Numbered from the stretch's first letter, positions 1 to 11,940 are shown. The stretch is DNA of 64,000 nucleotides from Ga0077527 sp038144955 (GCA_038144955.1 JAYQOT010000003.1:9233-73232); one strand, 5' to 3'. Notes: generated by a model from the sequence alone, not told the origin. Numbers and translations: made by a program.

Positions 1-1
1 G

Positions 2-1138
2 CTTGCGTTCGAAGGCAATGCCGCCGCCATTTCCGCGGAGCGCGAACGGCTGGAATGGCAGTTGCAGGATCTTGATGCGCTGAAGCCCGTTCCGGGGGAA
101 TGGGCTGCGGTGGGTGCCGAGCATGCCCGTCTCGCCCATGCGGCCAGCCTGATCGAGGCGGCGCAGTCCGGCGTGGAAATGCTGTCCGAGGGGGAGGGGG
201 CCGCACTGGAACAGTTGAACGCGGTCATTGCCCGGCTGCAACCGCTGCTGCAGCACGATATGCGGTTGAAGGACATTCTCGATGCGCTGGAACCGGCGCA
301 GATTCAACTGCAGGAGGGAGTCAGTGCGCTGCGTCGTTACGGCGAACGCACTGATCTTGATCCGCAGCGCCTGAAAGAAGTGGAGCAGCGTCTTGATGCT
401 CTGCACAGTGCGGCGCGCAAGTACCGGGTTGACCCCGAGGCGTTGCCGGAACTCATTGAGCATGTCCGCGAACGCCTGGCAGAGCTCGCTGCCGGTGGTG
501 ATCCGCAGACGCTGCGCAGGCGCGAAGCGGAAGCCGAGGCTGCTTATACAGAGGCGGCGAAGAAACTGACAGCTGGAAGAAAAAAGGCTGCAAAGAAGCT
601 GGGTGAAGCGGTAACGGCTGCGATGCAGGACCTGGCGATGCAGGGCGGACGGTTCGAAGTGGCGCTGGAGGCGGTGGAGACACCCGCGGCGTACGGGCTC
701 GAGCAGATCGAGTTCCGGGTGGCTCCGCACAAGGGCATGACGCCGCAGCCGCTGGCCAAGACCGCTTCCGGAGGCGAACTGTCGCGGCTCTCGCTGGTGA
801 TCCAGACGGTATTAAGCCGCCTGGCACAGGTGCCGACGCTGATTTTCGACGAGGTGGATGCCGGCATCGGCGGCCGCGTGGCCGAAATCGTCGGCCGCAT
901 GCTCAAGGCGCTGGGGGCAAAACACCAGGTGATGTGCATCACCCACCTGCCGCAGGTGGCAGCCGCAGCGGACCGGCAATGGCGGGTGAGCAAATCCGCA
1001 GCTCGCGGCAAGACCACTTCCACCGTGGAGGCACTGGAAGCCCGTGCGCGGGTCGAGGAAATCGCGCGCATGCTCGGCGGCGTGAAAATCACCGATACCA
1101 CGCGCAAGCACGCGGCCGAACTGCTCGGCGGGAAATAA
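2..1138 (+). CDS. recN: DNA repair protein RecN (5' truncated)
   Basis: RecN is an SMC-like ATPase that loads at double-strand breaks during recombinational repair. The reading frame is open from base 2, so the gene begins outside the window; the TTG at 62 is internal. About 378 C-terminal residues are visible, compared with a usual total near 550-560, so the N-terminal Walker A half is missing. The visible part has the long charged coiled-coil arm, then the ABC signature SGGELSR near base 770, a Walker B stretch (LIFDEVDAG) near 845 and the D-loop GIGG. The C-terminal CITHLPQVAA segment is typical of RecN. It converges with fur. Confidence 0.95.
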   Translation, partial: LAFEGNAAAISAERERLEWQLQDLDALKPVPGEWAAVGAEHARLAHAASLIEAAQSGVEMLSEGEGAALEQLNAVIARLQPLLQHDMRLKDILDALEPAQIQLQEGVSALRRYGERTDLDPQRLKEVEQRLDALHSAARKYRVDPEALPELIEHVRERLAELAAGGDPQTLRRREAEAEAAYTEAAKKLTAGRKKAAKKLGEAVTAAMQDLAMQGGRFEVALEAVETPAAYGLEQIEFRVAPHKGMTPQPLAKTASGGELSRLSLVIQTVLSRLAQVPTLIFDEVDAGIGGRVAEIVGRMLKALGAKHQVMCITHLPQVAAAADRQWRVSKSAARGKTTSTVEALEARARVEEIARMLGGVKITDTTRKHAAELLGGK

Positions 1139-1175
1139 CGGTCGGGGAGTCAGGCGGGCTGCCCGCTGGATCCGG

Positions 1176-1607
1176 TCAGGCCCGGTTCTTGTGCGGACAG
1201 TTGTTCTTCAGGCAATCGGCGTAGATGTGCAGCGAATGATCGTGGATGCGGAAGCCGCGTTCCTTGGCGATCTTTTCCTGCCGTTTTTCGATTTCCGGGT
1301 CGTAAAATTCCTCGACATGACCGCACTGGACGCAGACCAGGTGATCGTGATGGTTGCCCTGGTTGAGTTCGTACACTGCCTTGCCGGATTCGAAATGATG
1401 GCGCATCAGCAGTCCGGCCTGCTCGAACTGGGTCAACACCCTGTAAACCGTGGCAAGCCCGGTATCCGTTCCTTCCTCGACCAGTTTTTTGTAGACGTCT
1501 TCGGCAGAAAGATGGCGGATATCGCTTTTCTCGAACAATTCGAGAATGCGCAGGCGCGGCAACGTGGCCTTGAGGCCGATGGTTTTCAGGTCGTCCGGAG
1601 AGCTCAT
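1176..1607 (-). CDS. fur: ferric uptake regulator Fur
   Basis: Metal-dependent repressor of iron-uptake genes; it is cytoplasmic and dimeric. The 143-residue length is typical. The N-terminal winged helix contains the recognition region GLATVYRVLTQF near residues 50-61. The metal-binding part shows HHDH followed by CVQC in the middle and a second Cys pair (CLKNNC) near the C terminus, as in structural-zinc Fur proteins. It is divergent from bamE across a gap of about 100 bp. Fur-bamE divergence is common in betaproteobacteria. I did not see a clear Fur box in that gap, so autoregulation is not supported here. Confidence 0.96.
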   Translation of the reverse strand: MSSPDDLKTIGLKATLPRLRILELFEKSDIRHLSAEDVYKKLVEEGTDTGLATVYRVLTQFEQAGLLMRHHFESGKAVYELNQGNHHDHLVCVQCGHVEEFYDPEIEKRQEKIAKERGFRIHDHSLHIYADCLKNNCPHKNRA

Positions 1608-1707
1608 GCTGGTCGTGCCGGTCGGTGCGCCTTTCGCAGGTCAATTCGGCTATGATACCAACAAAGATATCTTGATTGCCCCTTGCGAGCCGGGCGCCTT
1701 AAATCCA

Positions 1708-2073
1708 ATGAAAAAGCTGCTGATCATCGTTTTGTTGCTGCCGGGCTGCAGTTACGTTCCTGCAATTCCCACGCTGGCTCCGTACAAGATCGACATCCAG
1801 CAGGGCAATTACGTGACCCAGGACATGGTGGCCAAGCTGAAGCCCGGCATGTCGCGCAGCCAGGTGCGTTTCGCGCTGGGTACGCCGCTGGTTGCCGACC
1901 CTTTCCATGCAGACCGTTGGGATTACGTCTATATGCTGCACAAGAAAGGCGATCTCGTTGAGCAGCGTCTGGTCACGGTATTGTTCAAGGGCGACCAGCT
2001 CGAAAGGATAGAGGGCGATGTGGTGCCGGGCCCTGCCAATCCAGCATCACCTGCTGCGCAGGAGAAGAAATGA
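1708..2073 (+). CDS. bamE: outer membrane assembly lipoprotein BamE (SmpA/OmlA)
   Basis: Small lipoprotein of the Bam complex that inserts beta-barrels into the outer membrane. The chosen ATG gives 121 aa with a short signal peptide ending in the lipobox LPGC (Cys14). The in-frame ORF upstream of this start has no signal sequence and is ignored. The mature part has the SmpA/OmlA domain, with the typical pattern GMSRSQVRFALGTP followed by DPFHADRWDYVY. It overlaps dapB by four bases (ATGA), so the two are probably translationally coupled. A TATGAT at 1651-1656 could be a -10 element, but I see no good -35 for it. Confidence 0.95.
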   Translation: MKKLLIIVLLLPGCSYVPAIPTLAPYKIDIQQGNYVTQDMVAKLKPGMSRSQVRFALGTPLVADPFHADRWDYVYMLHKKGDLVEQRLVTVLFKGDQLERIEGDVVPGPANPASPAAQEKK

Positions 2074-2891
2074 CTGCGACCGGAGTGACACGCATCGCCA
2101 TCGCCGGCAGCAGTGGCCGCATGGGGCGCATGCTGCTTGAAGCCGTTGGCAACGATGCGCGTGCCCGGTTGGCGGCTGCGCTGGAAATCGCGGGCAATCC
2201 GCTGGTCGGCCGCGATGCCGGGGAACTCCACGGCGCTTCACGTGGCGTGAAGCTCAGTGATGACCCGGAACGGGCGCTGTCCGGCGCTGACGTGCTGATC
2301 GATTTCACCCGGCCCGAGGGTACGCTGCACCATGTCGCAGTCTGTCGCAAGCTCAAGGTGCGGATGGTGATCGGCACGACTGGATTTGACGAGGCCGGCA
2401 AAAATACGATTGCCGAAGCTGCGCGCGACATCGGCATAGTGTTCGCGCCAAACATGAGCGTCGGGGTCAACGTCACGCTGAAACTGCTGGAGATGGCGGC
2501 CAAAGCCATGGGCGCTGACCATGACATCGAGATCATCGAGGCGCATCACAAACACAAGGTCGATGCACCGTCGGGCACCGCGCTGAAGATGGGCGAAGTG
2601 ATTGCCGGCGCGCTCGGGCGCAACCTCAAGGACTGCGGCGTATTCGCCCGCGAGGGTGTCACCGGGGAACGCAAGCCCGGCACCATCGGCTTTGCCACGA
2701 TACGCGGCGGGGACATCGTCGGCGATCACACCGCCATGTTTGCCGGTACCGGCGAGCGCGTTGAAATTACCCACCGTTCCAACAGTCGGGCCAACTACGC
2801 CCTGGGTGCGCTTCGCGCCGCACATTTCCTGATGACGAAGCCCGCCGGGCAGTTCGACATGTGGGACGTGCTTGATCTTAAAAGAAAATAA
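2070..2891 (+). CDS. dapB: 4-hydroxy-tetrahydrodipicolinate reductase DapB
   Basis: Catalyses the NAD(P)H-dependent reduction step of the diaminopimelate/lysine pathway, directly after DapA, whose gene lies at 19550. The protein has 273 aa. The N-terminal dinucleotide-binding motif is AGSSGRMG (about residues 12-19). The GTTGF motif is at 102-106, the catalytic HH pair at 159-160 and the substrate loop DAPSGT at 165-170. All key residues expected for the family are present. It starts inside the bamE stop codon, so the cell-wall precursor gene is cotranscribed with an outer-membrane assembly gene. Confidence 0.97.
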   Translation: MTATGVTRIAIAGSSGRMGRMLLEAVGNDARARLAAALEIAGNPLVGRDAGELHGASRGVKLSDDPERALSGADVLIDFTRPEGTLHHVAVCRKLKVRMVIGTTGFDEAGKNTIAEAARDIGIVFAPNMSVGVNVTLKLLEMAAKAMGADHDIEIIEAHHKHKVDAPSGTALKMGEVIAGALGRNLKDCGVFAREGVTGERKPGTIGFATIRGGDIVGDHTAMFAGTGERVEITHRSNSRANYALGALRAAHFLMTKPAGQFDMWDVLDLKRK

Positions 2892-2912
2892 AATCAACAG
2901 GTTATAAAAACC

Positions 2913-3683
2913 GTGAAAAGGCTGTCGCAAGCCGCAGTTGTCACCATCCTCTTCGCAGTGATGGGCGTTGCTGCAGCCGCCGGAATCACGGTGCGTGACG
3001 TCAGCTACCGCAACGGCGACATCGAGGTCGGCGCCAAACTCTATCTGCCCGAAGGCCGCGCGCCGCATCCCGCGGTGCTTTATGTTCATGCCCGCCGCGG
3101 CTGGGATCTCGAGGCCGACGCCCAGGTGCGGCGTATCGTCGCCCGCGGCATTGCGGTAATTGCGCCGGACTATCACAGTCCGCGCTTCATCACGGCGTGG
3201 CCCATCGAACACGATCCGGCTACCGAAAAGGATGTCGAACTGGCGATCGACGCGCTGAAGAAAATCCCGGAGGTTCGATCTGACCGCATCTGCGTAGTCG
3301 GCTTCTCGCGCGGCGGCTACCATGCCGTGCTGCTTGCGGCGCGCCGTAGCGAAGTTGCCTGCATCGTGACTTATTACGGGCACATGGTAAATCCGAATGC
3401 CCCGGAGCCGGTCCAGGTCTACCGCTATGCGCCTGAAATTGAAAAAATCAGCGTGCCAGTGATGTTCATCGTCGGCGACGAGGAGCAGGAACTGCGCCGC
3501 ACCGGCATCCGCCGTGCCTATTACGCACTGCTCAAGCGTGGCGTGCCGGTGGAAATGCTGATGTATCCCCATGCGCGCCGTGCTTTCGATTTCCGCCAGG
3601 ATCAGCGCGAGGAGGAGAAAATGGCGACCGAAGATGCGGCAAAACGGGCCTCTGAGTTCATCCGGCGTGCTCTGAACCGATGA
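2913..3683 (+). CDS. exported dienelactone hydrolase family protein
   Basis: Alpha/beta hydrolase of the dienelactone hydrolase type; its substrate is unknown. It starts at a GTG, 21 bp after dapB. Residues 1-23 look like a Sec signal peptide (KR, hydrophobic stretch, AAA), so the enzyme is probably periplasmic. The nucleophile elbow GFSRGG places Ser at about residue 132. The acid is probably Asp189 (VGDEEQE) and the base His220 (YPHARRAF), which completes a triad. Classic dienelactone hydrolases use a Cys nucleophile, so the Ser here argues for a general esterase or carboxylic-ester hydrolase. It may be read through from dapB. Confidence 0.8.
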   Translation: MKRLSQAAVVTILFAVMGVAAAAGITVRDVSYRNGDIEVGAKLYLPEGRAPHPAVLYVHARRGWDLEADAQVRRIVARGIAVIAPDYHSPRFITAWPIEHDPATEKDVELAIDALKKIPEVRSDRICVVGFSRGGYHAVLLAARRSEVACIVTYYGHMVNPNAPEPVQVYRYAPEIEKISVPVMFIVGDEEQELRRTGIRRAYYALLKRGVPVEMLMYPHARRAFDFRQDQREEEKMATEDAAKRASEFIRRALNR

Positions 3684-3709
3684 TTTGGCCTCAAATTTCG
3701 GTCAAGGGT

Positions 3710-3738
3710 TTGTCGCGGTAGCGCCTCTCGCGTATAAT
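3710..3738 (+). promoter_or_regulatory. sigma70-type promoter of carAB
   Basis: The -35 element TTGTCG (3710-3715) and a perfect -10 element TATAAT (3733-3738) are separated by 17 bp. Transcription would start near 3745, leaving a leader of about 70 nt before carA. This is the strongest promoter-like match in the first 10 kb. Confidence 0.75.
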
Positions 3739-3753
3739 TCTTTCTCCAAGAAC

Positions 3754-3781
3754 AGCGGGACGGGCTGCAATCCGTCCCGCT
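3754..3781 (+). promoter_or_regulatory. leader hairpin upstream of carA
   Basis: A perfect 10-bp inverted repeat (AGCGGGACGG and CCGTCCCGCT) with an 8-nt loop lies just downstream of the predicted carAB start site. No T-run follows, so it is not a standard intrinsic terminator. It may be a regulatory 5' UTR element or a protein-binding site; the function is inferred only. Confidence 0.55.
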
Positions 3782-3816
3782 TGTCGTATCAAACCCAATA
3801 AAATCAGGAGCTTGTC

Positions 3817-4960
3817 GTGTCCTCGCGTACGCCTGCCATTCTTGTACTGAAGGATGGCACGGTATTTCGAGGCGTCTCGATAGGTGCTGAGGGCCTGGTT
3901 GCCGGGGAAGTGGTGTTCAACACCGCGATGACCGGATATCAGGAAATCCTTACCGACCCCTCGTACTGCCGGCAGATCGTCACTCTGACCTATCCGCATA
4001 TCGGCAACACCGGCGCCAATCCTGAAGACGTCGAATCTGAAAAGATCCAGGCTGCCGGACTGGTGATCCGCGACCTGCCGCTGCAGGTTTCGAATTTCCG
4101 TTCCACCCAGGCGCTGGACGATTACCTGCGCGCCGGCAAGGTGGTGGCGATCGCGGGCATCGACACCCGCAAACTTACGCGCTTGCTGCGCGACAAGGGT
4201 GCGCAGGACGGCTGCATCATGGCCGGCAAAATCGATGAAAAGGCCGCACTGAAGGCGGCCAGGGAATTTCCTGGACTCGTCGGCATGGACCTGGCGAAAG
4301 TTGTGTCCTGCGCGAAACCCTACGAAACCGATGAGTCGGTGTGGGCGCTCGGTTCCGGCTACGGCAAACGCGGCGAAACGAAATTCCATGTCGTTGCCTA
4401 TGACTTCGGTGTCAAGCGCAACATCCTGCGCATGCTTGTCGCACGCGGCAGCAAATTGACTGTGGTGCCGGCGCAGACGCCCGCGGCCGAGGTGATGAAA
4501 CTCAATCCCGACGGCGTGTTCCTGTCCAACGGTCCCGGCGATCCCGAGCCCTGCGACTACGCGATTCGCTCCATCCGCGAACTGCTCGGGATGGGCGTGC
4601 CGCTGTTCGGCATCTGCCTCGGTCACCAGTTGCTGGCGCTGGCCTGCGGCGCGAAAACGCTGAAAATGAAATTCGGTCACCATGGTGCCAATCACCCGGT
4701 CCAGGATCTCGACACTAAACGGGTAATGATCACCAGTCAGAACCACGGCTTTGCGGTGGACGCCAAAACACTGCCGGCCAACGCACGGGTGACTCACGTT
4801 TCACTGTTTGACGGCAGCCTGCAGGGCTTTGCACTGACCGACAAACCCGCATTCTGTTTCCAGGGCCATCCGGAGGCCAGTCCGGGCCCGCATGATGTCG
4901 ATTACCTGTTCGACCGGTTCATCGGATTGATGGACAAGAAAAAAGCCGGGACGGTGCGCC

Positions 4961-4968
<8 letters not shown>
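3817..4968 (+). CDS. carA: carbamoyl phosphate synthase small subunit CarA
   Basis: Glutaminase subunit that hydrolyses glutamine and channels ammonia to CarB for carbamoyl phosphate (pyrimidine and arginine synthesis). It has 383 aa and starts with GTG, preceded by AGGAG at 3806-3810. The N-terminal CPSase small-chain domain is followed by a class I glutamine amidotransferase domain. That domain has nucleophile Cys267 in FGICLGHQ and the His351/Glu353 pair in GHPEASPGPHD. The stop codon overlaps the start of carB by 8 bp. Confidence 0.98.
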
Positions 4969-8182
<3,214 letters not shown>

Positions 8183-8261
8183 GTTCAAGGCGGCACATGG
8201 TGCCGCTGTCCGGTGGCTCGACAATATTTTCAGGTTAATACGGAAGATGGGGGGATAACCC

Positions 8262-8738
8262 ATGAATGCGAAAACTCCATTGACGGTCAAAGGCGCTGAA
8301 CTGCTGCGCGCCGAGCTTCACGAATTGAAGACGGTGCAGCGACCGGCGATCATCAACGCCATTGCGGAGGCGCGTTCCCACGGGGATCTTTCTGAAAACG
8401 CTGAATATTCGGCGGCCAAGGAACGGCAGAGCTTTATCGAAGGCCGCATCGCCGAACTTGAATCGAAAATCTCGAATGCGCAGATCATCGACCCTGCGAC
8501 GATCGATACTGATGGTCGTTGCGTATTCGGCGCTACGGTGGATCTTGAGGAAGAGGGCGGTGCTGCTGTGACTTACCAGATCGTCGGGGACGACGAGGCT
8601 GACATCAAGCAGGGCAAGATATCCATCAGTTCCCCGATCGCGCGTGCGCTGATCGGCAAGTACGCAGGCGATGTTGCTGAAGTCCAGGCCCCCGGGGGGC
8701 TGCGAGAATACGAGATTATCGACGTCCGTTACGTGTAG
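8262..8738 (+). CDS. greA: transcription elongation factor GreA
   Basis: GreA rescues backtracked RNA polymerase by stimulating transcript cleavage in the secondary channel. The 158-aa length is typical. The N-terminal coiled coil carries the tip region with acidic residues (GDLSENAEYSAAKERQ, about residues 43-58). The C-terminal globular domain contains SPIARALIGK. It is 79 bp after carB and on the same strand, an order common in betaproteobacteria. The start is the first of two close ATG-like positions. Confidence 0.97.
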   Translation: MNAKTPLTVKGAELLRAELHELKTVQRPAIINAIAEARSHGDLSENAEYSAAKERQSFIEGRIAELESKISNAQIIDPATIDTDGRCVFGATVDLEEEGGAAVTYQIVGDDEADIKQGKISISSPIARALIGKYAGDVAEVQAPGGLREYEIIDVRYV

Positions 8739-8757
8739 TCTGGACTTGGTACGAAGA

Positions 8758-8776
8758 AGCCCCCAAGACAGGGGTT
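8758..8776 (+). terminator. weak hairpin between greA and yhbY
   Basis: A short GC stem (CCCC...GGGG) with a short T-run after it lies between the convergent greA and yhbY genes. The stem is only about 4-5 bp without mismatches, so this is a weak candidate for a shared terminator. Confidence 0.3.
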
Positions 8777-8818
8777 TGCGTGTGTTGCCTTCCTGTCAGG
8801 CCGGCGGGTAACTGCCGG

Positions 8819-9208
8819 TTAAGATCCCTGATAACTGCGTTTGGTGCGACGTGGTTCCCTGCGCGGCGCGGAACGTTTTCCGTTCTTCGGTTTCCCTGAG
8901 GTTTTGATCTGCGAAGGCGAGGAATCCGGATCTGCGTCGGGACGTGGCCGGTAGACGACGAGGATTTTTCCGATATGCTGCACGGGCGCCGCGTCGAGTT
9001 GATTGCAGACGGTATTGATGAGACTTTCGCGTGCTCCACGGTCGTCGCCAAGCACGCGTATCTTGATCAGTTCGTGGCTTTTGAGAATGGCGTCGATTTC
9101 GCGTGAGACTGCGGGTGTAAGCCCGGCATCACCGATCATCACGACGGGTTGCAGGTGGTGGGCGCGTGCGCGCAGCGCACGGCGTTCGGCAGGTGTCAGG
9201 TTCAGCAT
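8819..9208 (-). CDS. yhbY: ribosome assembly RNA-binding protein YhbY (CRM domain)
   Basis: CRM-domain protein that binds pre-50S ribosomal particles. The chosen ATG gives 129 aa beginning MLNLTPAERRALRARAHHL; the longer upstream frame is not like the family. The CRM core shows the GxxG-type loop (VMIGDAGLTPAV) and the HELIKIRV strand. Compared with the roughly 97-residue E. coli protein it has an extra, very basic C-terminal tail rich in Lys, Arg and Ser (about residues 95-129), possibly for rRNA contact. It is divergent from rlmE, with 40 bp between the starts. Confidence 0.92.
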   Translation of the reverse strand: MLNLTPAERRALRARAHHLQPVVMIGDAGLTPAVSREIDAILKSHELIKIRVLGDDRGARESLINTVCNQLDAAPVQHIGKILVVYRPRPDADPDSSPSQIKTSGKPKNGKRSAPRREPRRTKRSYQGS

Positions 9209-9248
9209 GGTGCGAAGTTTAACAGGGCACGGCGATTGATCGACGGTT

Positions 9249-9875
9249 ATGGCCAAGAACAAATCCAGCAAAGCTTGGATGCACGAGCATGTCACAGATC
9301 CCTATGTACGGCGGGCGCAGTCCGAGGGCATGCGTTCGCGGGCGGCTTACAAGCTGCAGCAACTGGCCGAACGCGATCATCTGCTGAAACAGGGACTTAC
9401 CGTGATCGATCTGGGAGCTGCGCCAGGTGGGTGGTCACAGGTGGCGAGGCAGGCCGTTGGAGACTCGGGGCGGGTAATTGCCGTCGATCTGCTGGAAATG
9501 CAGCCGGTTGCCGGTGTCGAATTCATCCGCGGCGATTTTGGCGAGGACCCGGTACTCAAGGCGCTGGAAGACATGCTGGGTGGGCAAGGGGTGGATCTTG
9601 TGTTGTCGGATATGGCCCCCAATATCTCAGGGGTTGCTGCCGTGGATCAGGCACGCAGCGTCGGATTGGCGGAGCTGGCACTGGATTTTGCAGTCAACCA
9701 CCTGAAACCGAAGGGGAATTTTCTGGTCAAAGTGTTTCAGGGCTCGGGGTTCGATGCGCTGGTTGCCGAAGTCAGGCGGCGGTTTGTGCAGGTGCTGATC
9801 CGCAAACCCGAAGCCTCGCGCAGCCGTTCGAACGAGGTTTACGTGGTTGCCAAGGGTCTGAAAACCGGGAAATAG
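9249..9875 (+). CDS. rlmE: 23S rRNA (uridine-2'-O)-methyltransferase RlmE (FtsJ/RrmJ)
   Basis: Methylates the 2'-O of U2552 (E. coli numbering) of 23S rRNA using S-adenosylmethionine. The protein has 208 aa. The SAM-binding motif DLGAAPGGWSQVA is at about residues 50-62. The catalytic K-D-K set is represented by an N-terminal Lys, the Asp in LSDMAPN and the Lys in FLVKVFQG. The rlmE-ftsH pair is a conserved heat-shock-associated arrangement in proteobacteria, and the same order is kept here. Confidence 0.97.
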   Translation: MAKNKSSKAWMHEHVTDPYVRRAQSEGMRSRAAYKLQQLAERDHLLKQGLTVIDLGAAPGGWSQVARQAVGDSGRVIAVDLLEMQPVAGVEFIRGDFGEDPVLKALEDMLGGQGVDLVLSDMAPNISGVAAVDQARSVGLAELALDFAVNHLKPKGNFLVKVFQGSGFDALVAEVRRRFVQVLIRKPEASRSRSNEVYVVAKGLKTGK

Positions 9876-9915
9876 CCGGGTTTCCGGGCTGCGATAATGG
9901 GTAAAAACGTCTAGA

Positions 9916-9943
9916 ATTGAAATACTTAGATTCATGCGCATCT
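9916..9943 (+). promoter_or_regulatory. candidate sigma32-like promoter of ftsH
   Basis: ATTGAAA (9916-9922), a 13-bp spacer and GCGCATCT (9936-9943) resemble the heat-shock pattern CTTGAAA-N11-16-CCCCATNT. It would start RNA near 9950, just before the ftsH ribosome-binding site. ftsH is a known sigma32 target in E. coli. The -10 half is only a partial match. Confidence 0.4.
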
Positions 9944-9971
9944 GCTTGCCGGTGCGCGACAAGGAGTGATT

Positions 9972-11861
9972 TTGAACAATCTGATGAAAAACATGGCGGT
10001 ATGGCTGGTCATCGCGCTGGTGCTGATGACGGTGTTCAATCAGTTCAATGCGCGGCAGTCGACCCAGAAGGCCATGGAGTACTCGCAGTTCATCGACGAG
10101 GTGAAGCAGGGCAAGATCGCCAAGGTGACCATAGAGGGGCGAGTGGTGAAGGGCGTCAAGTCCACCGGCGAGAAATTCACCACCTACGCACCATCCGACA
10201 TCTGGATGGTGACCGACCTGCTGAAAAACGGCGTGATCGTCGAGGCCAAGCCCGAGGACGAGCCCTCGCTGCTGATGAATATTTTTGTGTCCTGGTTCCC
10301 GATGCTGCTGCTGATCGGCGTCTGGATATTCTTCATGCGCCAGATGCAGGGTGGTGGTCGTGGCGGTGCGTTTTCGTTCGGCAAGAGCCGGGCGCGCATG
10401 CTGGATGAAAACAACAACACGGTGACTTTTGCCGACGTTGCGGGTTGCGAGGAAGCCAAGGAAGAAGTCTCAGAGCTCGTGGAGTTTCTGCGTGATCCTT
10501 CCAAATTCCAGAAACTTGGCGGGCGTATCCCGCGCGGCGTGCTGATGGTCGGTAATCCCGGAACCGGCAAGACGCTGCTGGCGCGCGCCATTGCCGGCGA
10601 GGCCAAGGTGCCTTTCTTCTCGATCTCGGGTTCTGATTTCGTCGAAATGTTCGTCGGCGTGGGTGCGGCCCGCGTGCGTGACATGTTCGAGAATGCCAAG
10701 AAGCATGCCCCCTGCATCGTGTTCATTGACGAGATCGACGCGGTCGGTCGTCAGCGCGGCGCCGGCCTCGGTGGCGGCAACGACGAGCGTGAGCAGACGC
10801 TGAACCAGTTGCTGGTGGAAATGGACGGCTTCGAGGCGAATTCCGGCGTCATCATCATCGCTGCGACCAACCGTCCCGACGTGCTTGACCCTGCGCTGAT
10901 GCGCCCGGGCCGTTTCGACCGCCAGGTGGTGGTGCCGCTGCCCGATATCCGTGGTCGCGAACAGATCCTTCTGGTGCACATGCGCAAGGTGCCGGTGGCC
11001 CCCGACGTCAAGGCCGACATCATCGGCCGCGGCACTCCGGGATTTTCCGGTGCCGATCTGGCCAATCTGGTAAACGAGGCAGCACTGTTTGCGGCTCGTG
11101 CGAACAAGCGCCTGGTTGATATGGACGATTTCGAGCGGGCCAAGGACAAGATCATCATGGGCGCGGAACGGCGTTCGATGGTGATGCCTGAACACGAGCG
11201 GAAAAACACCGCGTATCACGAGGCCGGCCATGCGCTGGTGGCACGACGACTGCCCAAGACCGATCCGGTGCACAAGGTCACCATCATTCCGCGCGGCCGT
11301 GCGCTGGGCGTGACCATGCAGTTGCCGACTGAAGACCGTTACAGCATGGACCGCGAGCAGATCCTGCAGAACATTTCGGTATTGTTCGGCGGCAGGATTG
11401 CCGAGGAAGTATTCATGGGGCAGATGACCACCGGTGCCTCCAACGACTTCGAGCGTGCCACCGAGATGGCGCGCAACATGGTCATGCGCTGGGGCATGAG
11501 CGACAGCCTCGGCCCGATGGTCTACGGCGAGAACGAGGGCGAAGTCTTCCTTGGCCGTTCGATTACCACGCACAAGAACGTGTCGGAGACGACGATGCAG
11601 CAGGTAGATGCCGAAATCCGCCGCATCATCGATACCCAGTACAAGCTGGCGCGCCGCCTGATCGAGGAAGACCGCGACAAGGTCGAGGCAATGGCAAAGG
11701 CACTGCTCGATTGGGAAACCATAGATGCCGACCAGATCAGCGACATCATGGAAGGCCGTCCGCCACGGTCGCCGAAACCGGTAGCCGCGCCGGTGCCCAA
11801 GCCGCCCAAGGACAGCACGCCGGGCGCTGCGGCGACCAATACGCCCGCTGCAGAAGCCTGA
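9972..11861 (+). CDS. ftsH: ATP-dependent zinc metalloprotease FtsH
   Basis: Membrane-anchored AAA+ protease that degrades misfolded membrane proteins and short-lived regulators. I chose the TTG at 9972 because AAGGAG (9961-9966) sits at the right distance; a GTG at 9966 would overlap it. This gives 629 aa. Transmembrane helices lie at about residues 7-24 and 103-124, flanking the periplasmic domain. Walker A is at 194-201 and reads GNPGTGKT, with Asn where E. coli has Pro. Walker B FIDEID is at 251-256, and the zinc-site HEAGH at 416-420. The C-terminal tail is rich in Pro and Ala. Confidence 0.97.
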   Translation: MNNLMKNMAVWLVIALVLMTVFNQFNARQSTQKAMEYSQFIDEVKQGKIAKVTIEGRVVKGVKSTGEKFTTYAPSDIWMVTDLLKNGVIVEAKPEDEPSLLMNIFVSWFPMLLLIGVWIFFMRQMQGGGRGGAFSFGKSRARMLDENNNTVTFADVAGCEEAKEEVSELVEFLRDPSKFQKLGGRIPRGVLMVGNPGTGKTLLARAIAGEAKVPFFSISGSDFVEMFVGVGAARVRDMFENAKKHAPCIVFIDEIDAVGRQRGAGLGGGNDEREQTLNQLLVEMDGFEANSGVIIIAATNRPDVLDPALMRPGRFDRQVVVPLPDIRGREQILLVHMRKVPVAPDVKADIIGRGTPGFSGADLANLVNEAALFAARANKRLVDMDDFERAKDKIIMGAERRSMVMPEHERKNTAYHEAGHALVARRLPKTDPVHKVTIIPRGRALGVTMQLPTEDRYSMDREQILQNISVLFGGRIAEEVFMGQMTTGASNDFERATEMARNMVMRWGMSDSLGPMVYGENEGEVFLGRSITTHKNVSETTMQQVDAEIRRIIDTQYKLARRLIEEDRDKVEAMAKALLDWETIDADQISDIMEGRPPRSPKPVAAPVPKPPKDSTPGAAATNTPAAEA

Positions 11862-11898
11862 GCGCTGCGCGATCGGGTTTCCGGATGGAACGGAAGTC

Positions 11899-11935
11899 AA
11901 CGGCCGGAGTTGCCATAACCCGGCCGTTTCTTTTC
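11899..11935 (+). terminator. intrinsic terminator after ftsH, abutting folP
   Basis: A perfect 9-bp stem (AACGGCCGG and CCGGCCGTT) with a 12-nt loop is followed by TTCTTTTCC. It ends about a dozen bases before the folP ATG at 11941. That leaves no room for a separate promoter after it, so it may act as an attenuator for read-through into folP. Confidence 0.65.
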
Positions 11936-11940
11936 CAGCG

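Noticed and set aside
1608..1707. Fur box in the fur-bamE gap
   Set aside because: No stretch comes close to the 19-bp consensus.
2238..3572. 444-codon minus-strand frame across dapB and the hydrolase gene
   Set aside because: Spans two well-supported genes on the other strand and shows no recognisable domain.
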